Notes: generated from the letters alone by a model not told the origin. A stretch of DNA of 64,000 nucleotides from Linanthus parryae (GCA_023055425.1 JALGPY010000006.1:69906127-69970126); one strand, 5' to 3'; positions 23,166 to 34,727 are shown, numbered from the stretch's first letter. Made by a program: numbers and translations.

Positions 23166-23170
23166 GACTC

Positions 23171-23803
23171 GACTCATTTGGAGAGATGACTTGAATTATT
23201 AAAGAGTTTTCAACCCAATTTATGTAAACAATAGACAATTAGGCCTTTTGTGACAATTATCAGCAAATTCGCGCTTGGCCTTTTTTAAAATAAAGGGTAA
23301 GCTCACAGCTTCGTTAAATAAAGCTAAATCCTCTGTTTCACCTCTTTCTTCATGCTTTCCTAAAACGGACATTTCCTCTCTTTCTTACACTGTCCCTTTT
23401 TAGTAACATTCGCAAGAGTAATTGCCAAACATACCATTACTGAAGAAGTAGTAATGTCGTCACAACCCACCCATAAACCCGTTCATTCCATCGACCTTGT
23501 TTACTCAACTCTCTCCATCACCGCATGTCGTCACAACTGAAGAAGTAGACGAAGAAAATAGTAACTGAAAAGAAATGTCAACCCCGCTCATACAATTACT
23601 CAAAGAAGTGATTTCTTTATATTTGGCACGTCAGCTTGTACAATTGTACGAAGACACAAAGAACATACATCCAATCAATACAATAACATAATTATCCATT
23701 ACATAATTTTTTCCTATGACTCGAGAGGGAAATTTCCATCCCCAGGAACATGAGCCATACATGCTTCTCCATTAGATTTGTAATTGTTTTCGTCGACTAA
23801 ATC

Positions 23804-23882
<79 letters not shown>

Positions 23883-24559
23883 GTTATTATAAAGTTTCAA
23901 TCAACTAATAATATTTACCAAATATAATTAAGTAAATTTCTATTAATGACCCATCAATCAAATAGTATAAACAAAACTTAATTGTTTTACCACGTACCTT
24001 AACCAAGAAAATTCAAAACTCAAAAAAAAAATTAAAAACTCAAATGTGGCTAAATTAGTTATCATTACACCGTTCTATTTTCTACATCATCCGACGTTCT
24101 ATTTATTAGGTATATAAAATATAAATAAATCTGTAAATTAGTTTAATTGGATTTGATCAGTTTCAAATACTTCTCACATATTTGGTTTCAAATTGAATTA
24201 TATAATTTCTTTATATGATAAATACACTAATATATCTTCAACATTTTTTGTTTCTTTTTTGATTGTAACCTTTTCCTAATTAATGGAGAAACTTATTTCT
24301 AATTCGAATGTCATTAAATTTTAATTTATGACATCAATACATTACTTTTATATGTATTCTAGTCATGGAAATTACTATAATTGTAATAAAAAATACAACA
24401 AAGAAATAAATAAAATAATTCCATGTGGCACTTCTTGAATGAATAGTACATATTTTTGGTAAGAAATTAATTATTAGTTGACGCCACATGTCAATTCCTC
24501 AGGTAAAGCTAATAAGCCATTCTGAAATAGTACATAGTATAGATAGGGTGTTGTCACTT
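23171..24559. other. Intergenic AT-rich DNA with an (ATT)n microsatellite
   Basis: No gene recognised. The only clear structure is the ATT repeat at 23805-23889. Confidence 0.5.
23805..23889. repeat. (ATT)n microsatellite
   Basis: About 28 nearly perfect ATT units, with one TTG interruption near the end. Confidence 0.95.
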
Positions 24560-25252
24560 AGAGCATCTTCCATAACTAATATCAAATTTTACACCAAATC
24601 CTATATTTGGTGGATAAAAATGGTTTGGTCTCCCACAATCGACCTGCAAAGACACAATTTCACCATTTTGATGGAAAAATAGTATTCTTTTTTTTACCTC
24701 CCACAGATTTCACTACTTTTCACATCATATAGTTATCTCACCATTTCATCAAATTTGGAGAATGGTGTTTTTGGCCTCCGACAATCATCAAATTTATCAC
24801 CAAACAAGGAATTTTCTAAATATCAAAATGATTTTTTTATTACCGAAATATTACAAATTGGATAAATTGCAAAAGATTGTTCATACTATCTTACAAAATA
24901 CTTCAAAACTAATATAATAAAATAGTACACAGATTTTCTGGAATAAAAAAGACCTGAATAACACATTAAAAAAATATAATTATAATTATATGAGTCACTT
25001 AAAATTAATATTTATAAATAATAATTTGCAAAATTTTATAATTTGGGGGTACTGTTGGAGATATACTTCACTATTTTATAAATGCTACACCAAATATGGA
25101 ATTTGCTGATTTGGTATTGTTTTGGTCAATGAATGTGGGAGGCCTACAAAAAAATCATTTTTTTTTATGATTTAGTAATTGGGTGTAGGAGGCCGAAAAC
25201 ACCAAAGTTTACCAGCAAATATATGATTTGGTGCACTCTGAAAGGTGCTCTT
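24560..25252. mobile_element. MITE-like element with degenerate TIRs
   Basis: The left end AGAGCATCTTCCATAACT and the inverse of the right end (AGAGCACCTTTCAGAGTG) correspond, and matching inverted blocks continue inward (CACCAAATC-TATATTTG-TGG, then a GGTCTCCCAC/GGCCTCCTAC block). Length about 690 bp with no coding capacity. No clean target duplication was found, so the superfamily is open. Confidence 0.55.
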
Positions 25253-25294
25253 GCACTCCACACACATAATTAGGGTATAATGTATGTATGTTTA

Positions 25295-25295
<1 letters not shown>

Positions 25296-25341
<46 letters not shown>
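25296..25341. repeat. (TA)n microsatellite
   Basis: A perfect TA run in AT-rich intergenic sequence. Confidence 0.9.
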
Positions 25342-25343
<2 letters not shown>

Positions 25344-25404
25344 CGCTATTGAATACAAATCTTGTAACTAGATGCTTTTCCTCCCCTGTTTCAGGTGACC
25401 TATA

Positions 25405-25513
25405 CATGTATGTATGTTTTTTTGTGAGAATTACATCTTATAGTCGGGTTTGAACCGGAGACCTCATACAGAGACTTGAAACACTCTACCACCACCGAGC
25501 TAGTATCCATTTG
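25405..25513 (-). mobile_element. tRNA-derived SINE-like fragment
   Basis: On the minus strand the head reads TAGCTCGGTGGTGGTAGAG (A-box region, 25484-25502) and, about 35 bp on, GGTTCAAACCC (B box, 25446-25456), followed by a short non-tRNA body and an A7 stretch. Spacing and motifs match an RNA polymerase III promoter of a tRNA-related SINE. It cannot fold as a complete tRNA because the acceptor and 3' arms are absent. Confidence 0.6.
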
Positions 25514-25824
25514 CTATGTTTTGTTTAAGGGTAAAAGACACTTTCCACCCTCCATTTATCGATAAAATACGGTTTAGTCCCTGATTTAATCGATAAATAC
25601 ATTTTGGACCCCTATCAGATTTAAAAAAGAACGGTTTATTGAAAGAGAAATAAAAAGACAAAAACACCCTTGAAATTTATGAGATTACCCTACTATAAAT
25701 TCCATTTACCTCCTCCTCCTCCTTTCCTAACCCTAACATTATCTCTTCCACTCTAACTTCTCTCACCAGCCACCTCCTGCCTCCCGACCCCTCCTCCATC
25801 CCTCTGTCTCTCTCTCCCTGTTGG

Positions 25825-26134
25825 CAGGGCCGTCTCTACCACCAGGCGGTTGAGGCAGCACCTAGGGCCCCCAAAAGTTTGGGGCCCCAAATTCTTTAAA
25901 AAATAAGAATATATTAGTAGTTGTACATATGATTTCTGTTATATTTACCGTAAATAGTTTGAATAAGATGATTAATATTTATAAAAGTAAGAAACGAGGA
26001 TTGGTTGAGACAGAGGAAAAAATATTTTTTCTTGTCAAAATAAAATATGCAAGATAAAACATGTGAAGAAATTATTTGAGAGCCCTCAAATTTAATGCTC
26101 GCCTCGGGCCCTTAAAACGCTAGAGACGGCCCTT
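25825..26134. mobile_element. hAT-type MITE inside H1
   Basis: The ends are CAGGGCCGTCTCTA and TAGAGACGGCCCTT, an inverted pair starting with the CAGGG typical of hAT elements. Flanks CCTGTTGG (25817-25824) and CCCATTGG (26135-26142) match at 6 of 8 bases. The 310-bp interior is AT-rich and non-coding. Confidence 0.7.
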
Positions 26135-26179
26135 CCCATTGGACCACCATCGCATGCCCCCTCATCCACCTCCACCCCT

Positions 26180-26207
26180 CTTTCTCTCTCTCTCTCTCTC
26201 TCTCCCC
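26180..26207. repeat. (CT)n microsatellite
   Basis: Dinucleotide CT run inside H1, just left of the solo LTR. Confidence 0.85.
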
Positions 26208-26241
26208 GTTGGACAACCAGGACCCAGCCGGCGAAGGCAAA

Positions 26242-28209
26242 TGATAACTCCCCACTAGTAGTTATCTTTGAGCCTAAAATGACGTGTGTTTTGTGTCAGA
26301 AAACGGTGTTCTAGCTAGAATTTACCCCTAGAAAGCCTCGAAAATTAGAACGAGATGTTTATAAGCTCTTCATGAATTTCTGCTTATTTTACGCATTTCG
26401 AGATATGATCACTGGTTTTTGTTCGTATTGTCTACGCAGGGACAGGACTTGTGCAGAATGCGGGAATGAAGCAGAATCGCAGGGACGAGAGTCGAGGAAG
26501 CTAAAAACGCCAGAACCGAGAATGACTGGGATACTCTCGGTTAACAATATCTTGAGCTCTATTTGGAATTTTGGAGTGAAACCTGAGGCAGAAGAAAGGA
26601 GACGTCAAGGGCTTTCCGAAAACAGGTGATAACGCTAAAACGGAGTCCGATCGAAAAACCAACTTCCCGCCAAGTGTGGGTCCCAGGCAGGTCACTCCCA
26701 AGTAGGAGTCTCGGGTCCTGGTGTCCGGAATCCTGGTAAGTTAATTCATGTTCAGGTCAATTTCTAGGACAGTTTTGACCCAGGGGTATTTTGGTAATTT
26801 TGACACCGAGCTCGGGTTTCCGGATTCGAGTTCAGATTTTGTCTCCCAAATTCATTCAGTCGTTTCGCTATGACCAGATCCAAGATTGGGCATAATTTGG
26901 AGCGGTTTTGACCCAGGAGTATTTTGGTAATTTTGACAAAGTTTCGGGTCAAAACACAGGGCGACGAGGCAAAACAGAGCTGAGAAGCCCACGGTGTGCG
27001 TATATACGCACACCCTGCACAGGGTATTTCATACTCATACAAGGAGGCTTCATAAGCACGTAGGAGAGAAAAGGTGAAGACTACCGGGACGATGTGCGTA
27101 TATACGCATACCCTGTGCGTATATACGCACAAAGGGAGAAAAATGAGAAGTTGAAGGGTCACGGTGTGCGTATATACGCACACAACACGTGTTTCGAGAC
27201 AATTTTGGTCAGTGGCAGTTTCATAAATACGACAGTTTCCAGAAACATCTCCAACACTATATAAACTCGTCCATGGCTCGTTTTAAAGATATAACACATC
27301 CAAGGCAGAAGTTTAGGAGCATTCACGGAGAGCACGGAAGCACGAATCCAGATTCGAATACCTAGTTTGCTTTTACTCTCTCTTAATTTCAAAAACTTTG
27401 TGTGTTACGTTATGAGTTCTAGTAGCTAAACTTTTACCTAGGTTCTTGGTGAACCTAGGGTTTCGTACTCAGAGATTCTTTAAGTTTTGGTATTGAATTC
27501 ATGATGGTACTATCTTAATTTAGCAGTTTTTATCAGTTATCCTGTCTTTGAATTTTACTGTTCATGCATGCTCAGCTTGATCACCCACAATTGCTACAGA
27601 CCCGAGCCAGTAGGTGAAAACGGCCGGTTAGGGTTAGGAAGAGAAGACAAAATTTAGCACCTTACCCCGATGGGCTGAATAGCGAAGGGGAGTTAAGACT
27701 AGCCTGAATTGTTTGACCAACTGTTAGAGAATCTGACCCGGGCCTTTAGGACATGTTAGAAACCCTAGCAGACTTAGAACGAGAATGCAGACTGAGGCAT
27801 CTTAACAGGAATTCGAATGTCTGCAGAAACGTGATAACGTGCAGGAAAAGAAAAGAACAACTAGTACGTGGCACATATAAGTGACTGTTGTGTGTTTTCA
27901 TATCAAACTAGAACGAAAATTTGAAGAGACTCTAGGGGATCCTAGAATCTAGTATCTCAAACCCTAGTTTTACAACCTTAAGATTATTCAGAAAATTCTC
28001 ACAAAAAAGATTTATGTTCCAGTTATTTACTTTCATTAATTAGTTAGTAAGAAAACTCTCAAAATATTCCTCTGTTTTACACTTTGTTCGTTACAACTGA
28101 TTACTAGAAAAAACTGCAAAGTCTCTGTGGGATCGGTAATCCCAGTTGAAAATACTCTCTATATTACTTGATTCGTATACTTGTGAATAGCACGGTAAAA
28201 AGCGCATCA
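26242..28209. repeat. Solo LTR (1968 bp) inside H1
   Basis: The segment begins TGATAACTCC, ends AAGCGCATCA and is flanked by perfect 5-bp duplications GCAAA (26237-26241 and 28210-28214). There is no primer site, polypurine tract or coding domain, so it is one LTR left after recombination between the two LTRs of a full element. The size and TGATAACTCC end suggest a gypsy-type element (inference). A 370-bp stretch (26993-27185) contains four copies of a palindrome with the core GTGCGTATATACGCAC. Small ORFs inside are not supported as genes. Confidence 0.85.
26993..27184. repeat. Four copies of a 16-20 bp palindrome in the solo LTR
   Basis: GTGTGCGTATATACGCACAC occurs in full near 26994-27013 and 27164-27183; shorter versions lie at 27093-27110 and 27114-27131, the last two only three bases apart. 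Confidence 0.9.
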
Positions 28210-28303
28210 GCAAACCAAAATCCAACGGGTGGTTGAATCTCTCTCTGGACGACGACCAGGCGACGACTGGAAAAGACAGACGATGGTGAGACAGTGGTCG
28301 TCG

Positions 28304-28416
28304 CTTCCTCCTCCTCCTCTTCTTCTTCTTCTTCTTCTTCTTCTTCTTCTTCTTCTTCTTCTTCTTCTTCTTCTTCTTCTTCTTCTTCTTCTTCTTCTTC
28401 TTCTTCTTCTTCTTCT
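28304..28416. repeat. (CTT)n microsatellite (about 110 bp)
   Basis: Nearly pure TTC/CTT repeat with a CTC-rich left edge, in the right arm of H1. The poly-Glu, poly-Arg, poly-Ser and poly-Leu ORFs across it are artefacts. Confidence 0.95.
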
Positions 28417-28711
28417 AGTGGTGATTTGGTGGTAGTGGAGGTGGTGCTCAAGAACACCAAGAACATCAAGAACATGATGAATTAAATGATAAACAAAAAA
28501 GAGTGTTATTTGTCCACAATTTGTAAGGGTAAAATAGTCACAAAAAGTCAAATTGCACCCCTCCACTAACGGATTGTAACAGAATGGTGGTATCTGTCCA
28601 CCCTCCATCCACTGACAGGGGTGTAAAATGTATTTATCGATAAATCAGGGAGTAAAATGTATGGGCCTCAATGAATGGAGGGCGGAAAAATATCTTTTAC
28701 CCTTAGTTTAA

Positions 28712-29148
28712 TTGTTTGCGGGCGAGGAGAATTGTAAAAATCCTACGGGTCTTTGGTAAAGTAAAAATACACGTCTAAACAAGGGCGGACCTATGTTTAA
28801 CCCAAGGTGGGCATAGGTTCACCCCGAGTGTTTATTCCCTACAACCACTTCACCATTCAATTTAGAAAATTTTCACATATGCCCCCTTTAAAGTCATAAG
28901 AGACCGCATCATTTAGTGAAATTGTCTCAAATAACTGTGTCAAGAAAAAAAATATTAGAAAGTAGCCTCAAAGTCTTAAAATATTACAACATGCAACTCA
29001 GCGTGAAATTGGAGTAGTACTAAACTTAGAATTGCAGCTCTTTATATGCGTGCCTTATTTGCGTGCGTTTGATCGTCGCGTATGATTGACATGAGACGTT
29101 TCATCTCACGTCATTTTTTTTAGTGTTAAGTGCCTTTGTAACATCAGC
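28712..29148. other. Intergenic DNA
   Basis: No gene recognised. GGGCGGACCTATG near 28783 resembles one end of a decayed transposon, but no partner end was found. Confidence 0.4.
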
Positions 29149-29458
29149 GATGGAAAGAAGGAAGACGAACGGTGGCTTCGCCCGCGGTGGAAAGGTCTTG
29201 CGAATGCGACGATCGTTCTTGTTTCTTGCTCCTTTCTCGTCATCACAGCGGATTTCACTCCGCCACCGGTATGACTCTTCGCTTTTAGTAGGATAGGGTT
29301 TGCAATTACAAAGTTTAGTCTTTCAATTCACCCTGCTTCCTTTTCTGAACTTTCTCTCTGTAAACGCCACGCAGCCTCGGTGATTTGTCCGTCGTCGATT
29401 CCGTGGAGCTCAGAAGATCCACTGCGCGAGGAGACAAAACCATCCCCAAATCCAAGTA
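29149..29458 (+). pseudogene. Gene-like fragment of unknown identity
   Basis: An ATG at 29149 starts a basic peptide (MERRKTNGGFARGGKVLRMR...) with plant-exon base composition, leading to a possible donor at 29267 (CCACCG|GTATGA). After about 100 bp an acceptor-like GCAG precedes GC-rich sequence coding SVVDSVELRRSTARGDKTIP up to a donor-like AA|GTAACTCC at 29456. No further exons are recognised downstream. It may be the 5' end of a gene truncated here, or a captured fragment. I do not recognise the protein. Confidence 0.25.
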
Positions 29459-29459
29459 A

Positions 29460-30798
29460 CTCCTCTCCCTCTCGATTTACATCTCAGGGTTTATCTTCTA
29501 TAAGTTATTCTGAAATTTGAAGATCTCCTTAGCCTGTATGCCAGTTTTGTTGTGGATATCAAAACCCAACTTAAGTAGAATATTTTCTGAAAGGATAATG
29601 ATAGGGAATATAGAAGTTGAGATTTGTGGGCTGATGTAATGTAGAAGTATAGCTGACGAGAAGCTCTTGACAATCAATTTCAACATATGACGACCTGTAA
29701 TAGGTTCAAAGTCTCTTCATCACAAAATCAAGGACACCGATCACTCATCCCCCAATTTCCGATCATTCTACTGTAAGCGTATGGAATTATGTTGTTCTGT
29801 GATTATTTTCCTCATTCTTCCGATGACCCCCACATGTCTTTTCTTCTACAAGTCGCGAATTGCTTCTGTCGGTGCAGGAGAGAACCAATAAAGTATTGAT
29901 AAAGAATTTGGGGATTAGAAAAGATTGTGTACTGTATGTTTTGTTTAAGTTTGTTTGTCTTGTATGCTTTGTTTAATGGCTAACGGCTTGCGCATGAGGA
30001 GAATAGATAAATGTAGCAGTGAGAACTATGAGGTTTAGTAAACATGTTAACATATATAAATGACTAATAGAGAAAGGACAATAATTGTCATACAGGAAAG
30101 TACTTTCTAGTTTCATCCTACACCTGCAGCGATTATCTTAAAAAATCGCCTAGAGACCAACCGTGTCCTTCATATACATAGTCTCCAATGTAGCTTATTC
30201 ATAACTATCATAAAAGTACTATTTCTGTTTGGAGCCCCGTGTTCATTTACGAGCTCAATGAGACATAGAGCAGCGAAGCCCATCAGAATAAGGAGAACAT
30301 AAGAGAAGACAATGGTTTTTGTGAATTTGGCTCAGTTTGTTAGAAGAGCATTACTTAATATACGATAATGGCTGTTAGGTTCCAGAGAGTGGGTTGTAAT
30401 AAGCAGGGAGTGGCGAAATTAGTGAAAGAGGTTGATGGAGGACTTGCAAAGAGAGAGAGAGAGAGAGAGAGAAGGAGGTTTGGTTTGCCAACATTCTAAG
30501 TGATTTAATTGGAGGAGGGGGCATAGTTGAATTACTTGAACTGAACATGGCGAACTTAAGTGGGAGCCGGGACACTTAGAATATGTATCAGAACAAGTAG
30601 CTAGCTAAAACGTTGTAGGAAAATACTCATTGTTTCTTACCAACTCCAATGCCATACATAACGACCACACATTAACACACTGATTAATGAAAACTGGATT
30701 TGCGGTTATACAGAAATTATTAGGCAAACATGATATACATATTATCTAGGTAGCCCATGTAGAAATCTAGACATGGTCCTTGGACCTTTTGGGTGTTT
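29460..30798. other. Intergenic DNA downstream of the receptor kinase
   Basis: No supported gene. An (AG)n run lies at 30450-30472. A short minus-strand reading near 30330-30210 codes a hydrophobic stretch (VFSYVLLILMGFAALCLIEL) but has no clear start and is not called. Confidence 0.4.
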
Positions 30799-33763
30799 TC
30801 AAGAAATTGTCTTGTTGGACAAAACTCGATAAACAATTTTCATGGTTGGTCTAGACTGGGGGTTATGGTGCAAGCAAGAAGTTGCCAGTTCTAGAACACA
30901 CTTCACCATCTCGTCCACTTGAGGAGATGGTGGTGGAAGGCGTTGATCAAACATTTCTGTCAGTTCCAACTCTTTGAAACCTTGGGTTGAAAGAGTGGAA
31001 ATTGAATCACCGGGATGTGTTCCTTTGATAACTTCAAATGCCAACACTCCAAAGCTATACACGTCACACTTTTCAGTTACCTTCATTGTGTAAGCAAATT
31101 CTGCGGGCAAATGGAAGAAACATCTAAATAGTTTTCGAAACTGAAGGTTTCAATTTTCTGCGTTCTATTTTTATTTATTTAGTTGTTTCCATTGTGAACT
31201 TAAGTAAAGAGAAATGCATGAACAAATCTACTAAAAGTAGTAAGATAATTTTACCAGGGGCAATGTATCCGTATGTGCCCGCAACTGTTGTCCAGTTAGA
31301 TGAATTATGCCTCAGAAGTTTAGCTGTCCCAAAGTCTGAAACGCGAGCCTCATTCTCGTCATCGATCAGAATGTTCTTACTAGATATATCACGATGAACA
31401 ATAGGCGGCCAGCAGTCATGGTGCATGTAAGACAAAGCTCGTGCCACACCTTTAACTATATTCACCCTCTTAAGCCAATCCACCTGCATGGCTTTGTAAT
31501 CTTTTCCCAAAAGCATAGCCAAGCTACCCCTTGCCAAATATTCATACACCAACAAAGAATTCTTTGGGTGTGAGCAGAACCCAAAAAATTTCACAACATT
31601 CCGATGCCTTACCTCCACCAGCGCTTCTACCTCATTCCAGAAAGCTTTCTGGTCCATTTCTTCTGCCAATGGGTGCAATTTCTTTACAGCAACAATATTA
31701 GTTGCAGAAAGTTCAGCCTTGTAGACTCTTCCATATCCTCCTTCTCCAATGCAGTAGGCGGCGTCAAAATTCTTGGTGGCATCAACTATATTGTTAAACA
31801 ATGCTTTCCCATCAAATTTTAACACTCTTGACCCATCTCGTACATGGGGAACATCTTGTACTATTAACTTTTTTTTCCGTATCGCGTTAAACGAGTAAAG
31901 AAAAGCTACAAACAGCCCTATAAGCAGAAGTGATCCAGCAAGAGGAAGTGAAATAACAAGAACACGCTCCCGAGTTCGCTTCTTTTTCGATGTATGTTCA
32001 CCAGCTGCAGGACTTTGGCAAGACTCGAATCCGGAGAGGTTTCCGCACAACCCTTTGTTTCCTTGCATCGCCTCAAATGGAGTGTTCATAAAAGCTTTGC
32101 TTAAGGGAATTGGACCCTCAAAGTCATTGAAGGATATGTCAATTTGGTGTAGCCAATGCATGTCTTCAATATCTTTTGGGATGAGACCAGAGAGATTGTT
32201 GTGGGAAATGTTTAAAGACTCCAAACTCTTGAATTTTTTAATCTCTGATGGTATCTTACCCGAGAGGGAATTATAGCTAAGATCGATGCTAGACAATTGA
32301 GTTAGCTTATCCAATTGTGATGGAATCACATGGCTAAAATTGTTTTTGCTCAAGTTCAGATATACCAATTTCGTGCAATTCTCGAGCTTGCCATCTGCAA
32401 TGGAGCCACTTAACTTATTCCTGGACAAGTCAAGCTGCTCTAGCTCAGTCATCAATCCAAGTTCTGGCACTATACCTCCAGAAAGTTGGTTATCATTCAG
32501 AAAGAGCTTGAGAAGAGACGTCATTCCTTTCAACTCCTCGGGAATGTTTCCTACCAATTGGTTTGAAGAAAGATCAAGCCACTGAAGTTCAGTTAATCCT
32601 CCGAAGTGTGACGGTAGTTGACCTGTGATATTGTTCCCCGCAAATATGATTGTCTTCAACCTTTTGCATTCTCCCCAGTTCCATGATAATTCACCATGGA
32701 ATCTATTGTAACTCAAGTCCACGAAGTACAAGTTAGGATAGACTCCGAAATCTCCACTTATGCTTCCAGTCAACTGATTTTTCTCAATTCGAAACCGGAT
32801 TAAGCTGGGGCAGTTTTTCAAGCTTTCCGGGATTTTTCCTGTAAGTTTGTTGATGCTAAGCGTGAGTTTTTGAAGTTTTCCACTCTGACAGATCTGTGGA
32901 ATACTACCAGACAGTTGATTGTGGTCCAATCCCAACTCTGTCAAGTTCTTCAAATCCTTTAGTTGTTGTGGAATCGCACCCGAAAGATTGTTGGCTGACA
33001 GATACAAAGTTTTGAGATTGAGCAACTTGCTGATTTGAGATGGAATGGAACCGTCGAGATGGTTATCACTCAGACCTAGATCAGTGAGGGACTTCAAGTT
33101 CCCTAGTTCACTGGGTACAGGCCCATTAAGTTCATTGATACTCAAGTACAAAACTTTCAGGTTGGTCAAGGTGCCTATCCAAGGAGGGATAGAACCGTTG
33201 AGTTGGTTGTCAGCCAGTTCTAGATCAGTCAGGGACTTCAAGTTTCCTAGTTCATCAGGAATCGGACCGGTAAGTTGATTCGAATACAGCCATAAAACTT
33301 CCAAAGTCAGAAGATTTCCGATTTCAGGTGGGATGTTCCCGTAAAACTCATTATGAGACAAATCAAGTTGGATCAATTTGGGGAGGCTGCTTATTTCAGA
33401 AGGGATGGTCCCAAATAATTTGTTCATGCTGAGATTTACATATACAAGATTTGATAATACTGTGAAAGAAAAGTCATTGAGCGTACCCTTGACACTTGTA
33501 CCTGAGAGGTTCAATCTAGCTACACTCCTACCGTAGTCGCAATCAACTCCGCTGAAAGTGCAAGGTCCTGAACTGGAATTAGCATTTGCCGGAAGAGCCC
33601 ATGAAGTTAGCACAGAGCTGTGAAGGCTGGTTTTCCATTTTAAGAGAGCTTTGGCTTCTTCTGTAGCATGATCAGAATTGGAATTTGTTGATGAAGAAAA
33701 CAGACAAACAAGAAGCAGCAAAAACAAGGAAATTGGCAAGTATGGTGTCTTAAAATGCTCCAT
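30799..33763 (-). CDS. LRR receptor-like kinase, MIK2-like (intact; join of 33763-31255 and 31100-30799)
   Basis: A plasma-membrane receptor kinase of 936 residues. The ATG at 33763 is used because the reading before it has no ATG and a signal peptide follows at once (MEHFKTPYLPISLFLLLLVC). An LRR N-terminal cap with C-T-F-S-G-V-D-C lies near residue 70, about 18-20 plant LRRs (L-x-G-x-I-P) at about 105-575, a membrane span (VISLPLAGSLLLIGLFVAFL) near 610-635, and a kinase domain from about 670. Visible kinase motifs are GEGGYG, VAVKK (near 694), HRDISSKN (near 790) and DFGTAK (near 810), so it is an RD-type active kinase. One intron (31254-31101, GT..AG) splits the codon after YIAP; exon 2 gives the C-lobe. 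By family, MIK2-like proteins sense peptides in immunity and cell-wall monitoring; the ligand here is unknown. Paralogues lie at 35114-42865 and 52330-53185. Confidence 0.9.
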
Positions 33764-33859
33764 CTCGTTAACTCTGGCCAAGTCTAGTTTCTCAACATTG
33801 TACTTAAATTCGCGGCCGGTTGGTAATAATTTCTACACACAGATAACGATTGCAAGTGG

Positions 33860-34727
33860 GAAGTCCCATCTCCGAAGTCTTCTGTCCCTTCCCTTTCGAA
33901 GTTAGTACTGAGAGAAAAGACTTTTGATTTCAGCGATTAATTAAAGGAATCCTATGAACAACGTTATAGACTACATGTACATGCAGTCAATAATAAAATG
34001 ACGACTCCAGCTTTATTTACTATAGATCTTACATCACTTCATTGATGCCCATTATACTACCAATATTATAACACGTAGTTTATCTGCACAAGAAACTTGT
34101 TTAAATGGTCAGGAAACAAAACCAAAGACACTCAAATTTATTCCCTCTGAAATGCCATGTAATGTTAATATGATTTTGACACATTTAATTAGATGGACTC
34201 TTTTTTATTTGTTGTCTTACTTCATCTGTTTATTTACATGAACATTAGCGTCAAAATAGCTATGATACCCATCAAGAGAACTTAAGTCGTCCTTCCACTT
34301 CTTTCTTATTTGCTTATCTTACATCTGTTTGTCCCCTTTCTTTACATGAGGCATGCTTTAATTGACTGTCTTAAACTATTTGTAGATTCATTGGGAGTAT
34401 CGTTCCACCCGTGCAAATGTAGAGAGAAGGAACCTCGTGAAAACTGATTCTGTAAGTTTGTTTCCCATTCCTAACTACTTCTGGTTCACCAATTACTGTT
34501 TGCTGAAGTTTTTCTGTCTTATATAAAGATGCATATATGGAGTGACTGTTCTGAAAGCCTGGATGATAATTCTGTATAACATTGCGCACAATTGTTTGGT
34601 CTATGAATGGGATCTTCTGAAACTCTACGAACTTCAGGGGATTGTCGACAAGCTCCTTCAGTTGCACTGCATGAGTGCAACTGGAGGTAACAAGGGATGT
34701 AACATTATTTTCCGTCCGTTCCATTAG
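33860..34727. other. Upstream segment of the kinase, duplicated at 44270-47290
   Basis: Blocks upstream of the intact kinase recur upstream of the pseudogene copy: the AGTCAATAATAAAATGACGA region (33986-34080) matches 44411-44505, and exon-like blocks at 34371-34480 (after TTTGTAG) and 34600-34680 match 46970-47050 and 47205-47275. The exon-like blocks have splice-like borders, but stops fall in the readings I tried and the gene is not identified. Confidence 0.6.

Larger units (their letters stand above)
25529..28702. mobile_element. Element H1: Mutator-like non-autonomous TIR element, with two nested insertions
   Basis: Long inverted ends begin GGGTAAAAGAC and end CTTTTACCC, with further paired blocks (CCCTCCAT, TCCCTGATTTA-TCGATAAATACATTTT, CCCCT-TCAG) over roughly 100 bp. 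Flanks TTTGTTTAA (25520-25528) and TTAGTTTAA (28703-28711) match at 8 of 9 bases, the size of a Mutator target duplication. Subtracting the hAT MITE and solo LTR leaves about 0.9 kb. The right part (GGTGGT-rich, then CAAGAACACCAAGAACA) matches element H2 at 50003-51510. No transposase is present. Confidence 0.8.

Noticed and set aside
25440..25513. A tRNA gene on the minus strand
   Set aside because: A and B boxes are present but no acceptor stem or complete cloverleaf; a SINE head is more likely.
26993..27184. CRISPR-like repeat array
   Set aside because: The four palindromes have irregular spacing, no uniform spacers, and lie in a plant retrotransposon LTR.
28164..28608. Long ORFs encoding poly-Glu, poly-Arg, poly-Ser and poly-Leu
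   Set aside because: They are readings of the CTT microsatellite in different frames and strands, without a flanking gene.
28783..28850. GGGCGGACCTATG as a transposon end
   Set aside because: No inverted partner or target duplication was found.
30210..30370. Minus-strand hydrophobic peptide reading as a possible small secreted or membrane peptide gene near the receptor
   Set aside because: No clear ATG in frame and a stop just upstream; a hydrophobic stretch alone is not enough.
34371..34727. Open frames on both strands upstream of the kinase
   Set aside because: They overlap exon-like remnants but do not follow the splice-like borders, and the product is unrecognised.
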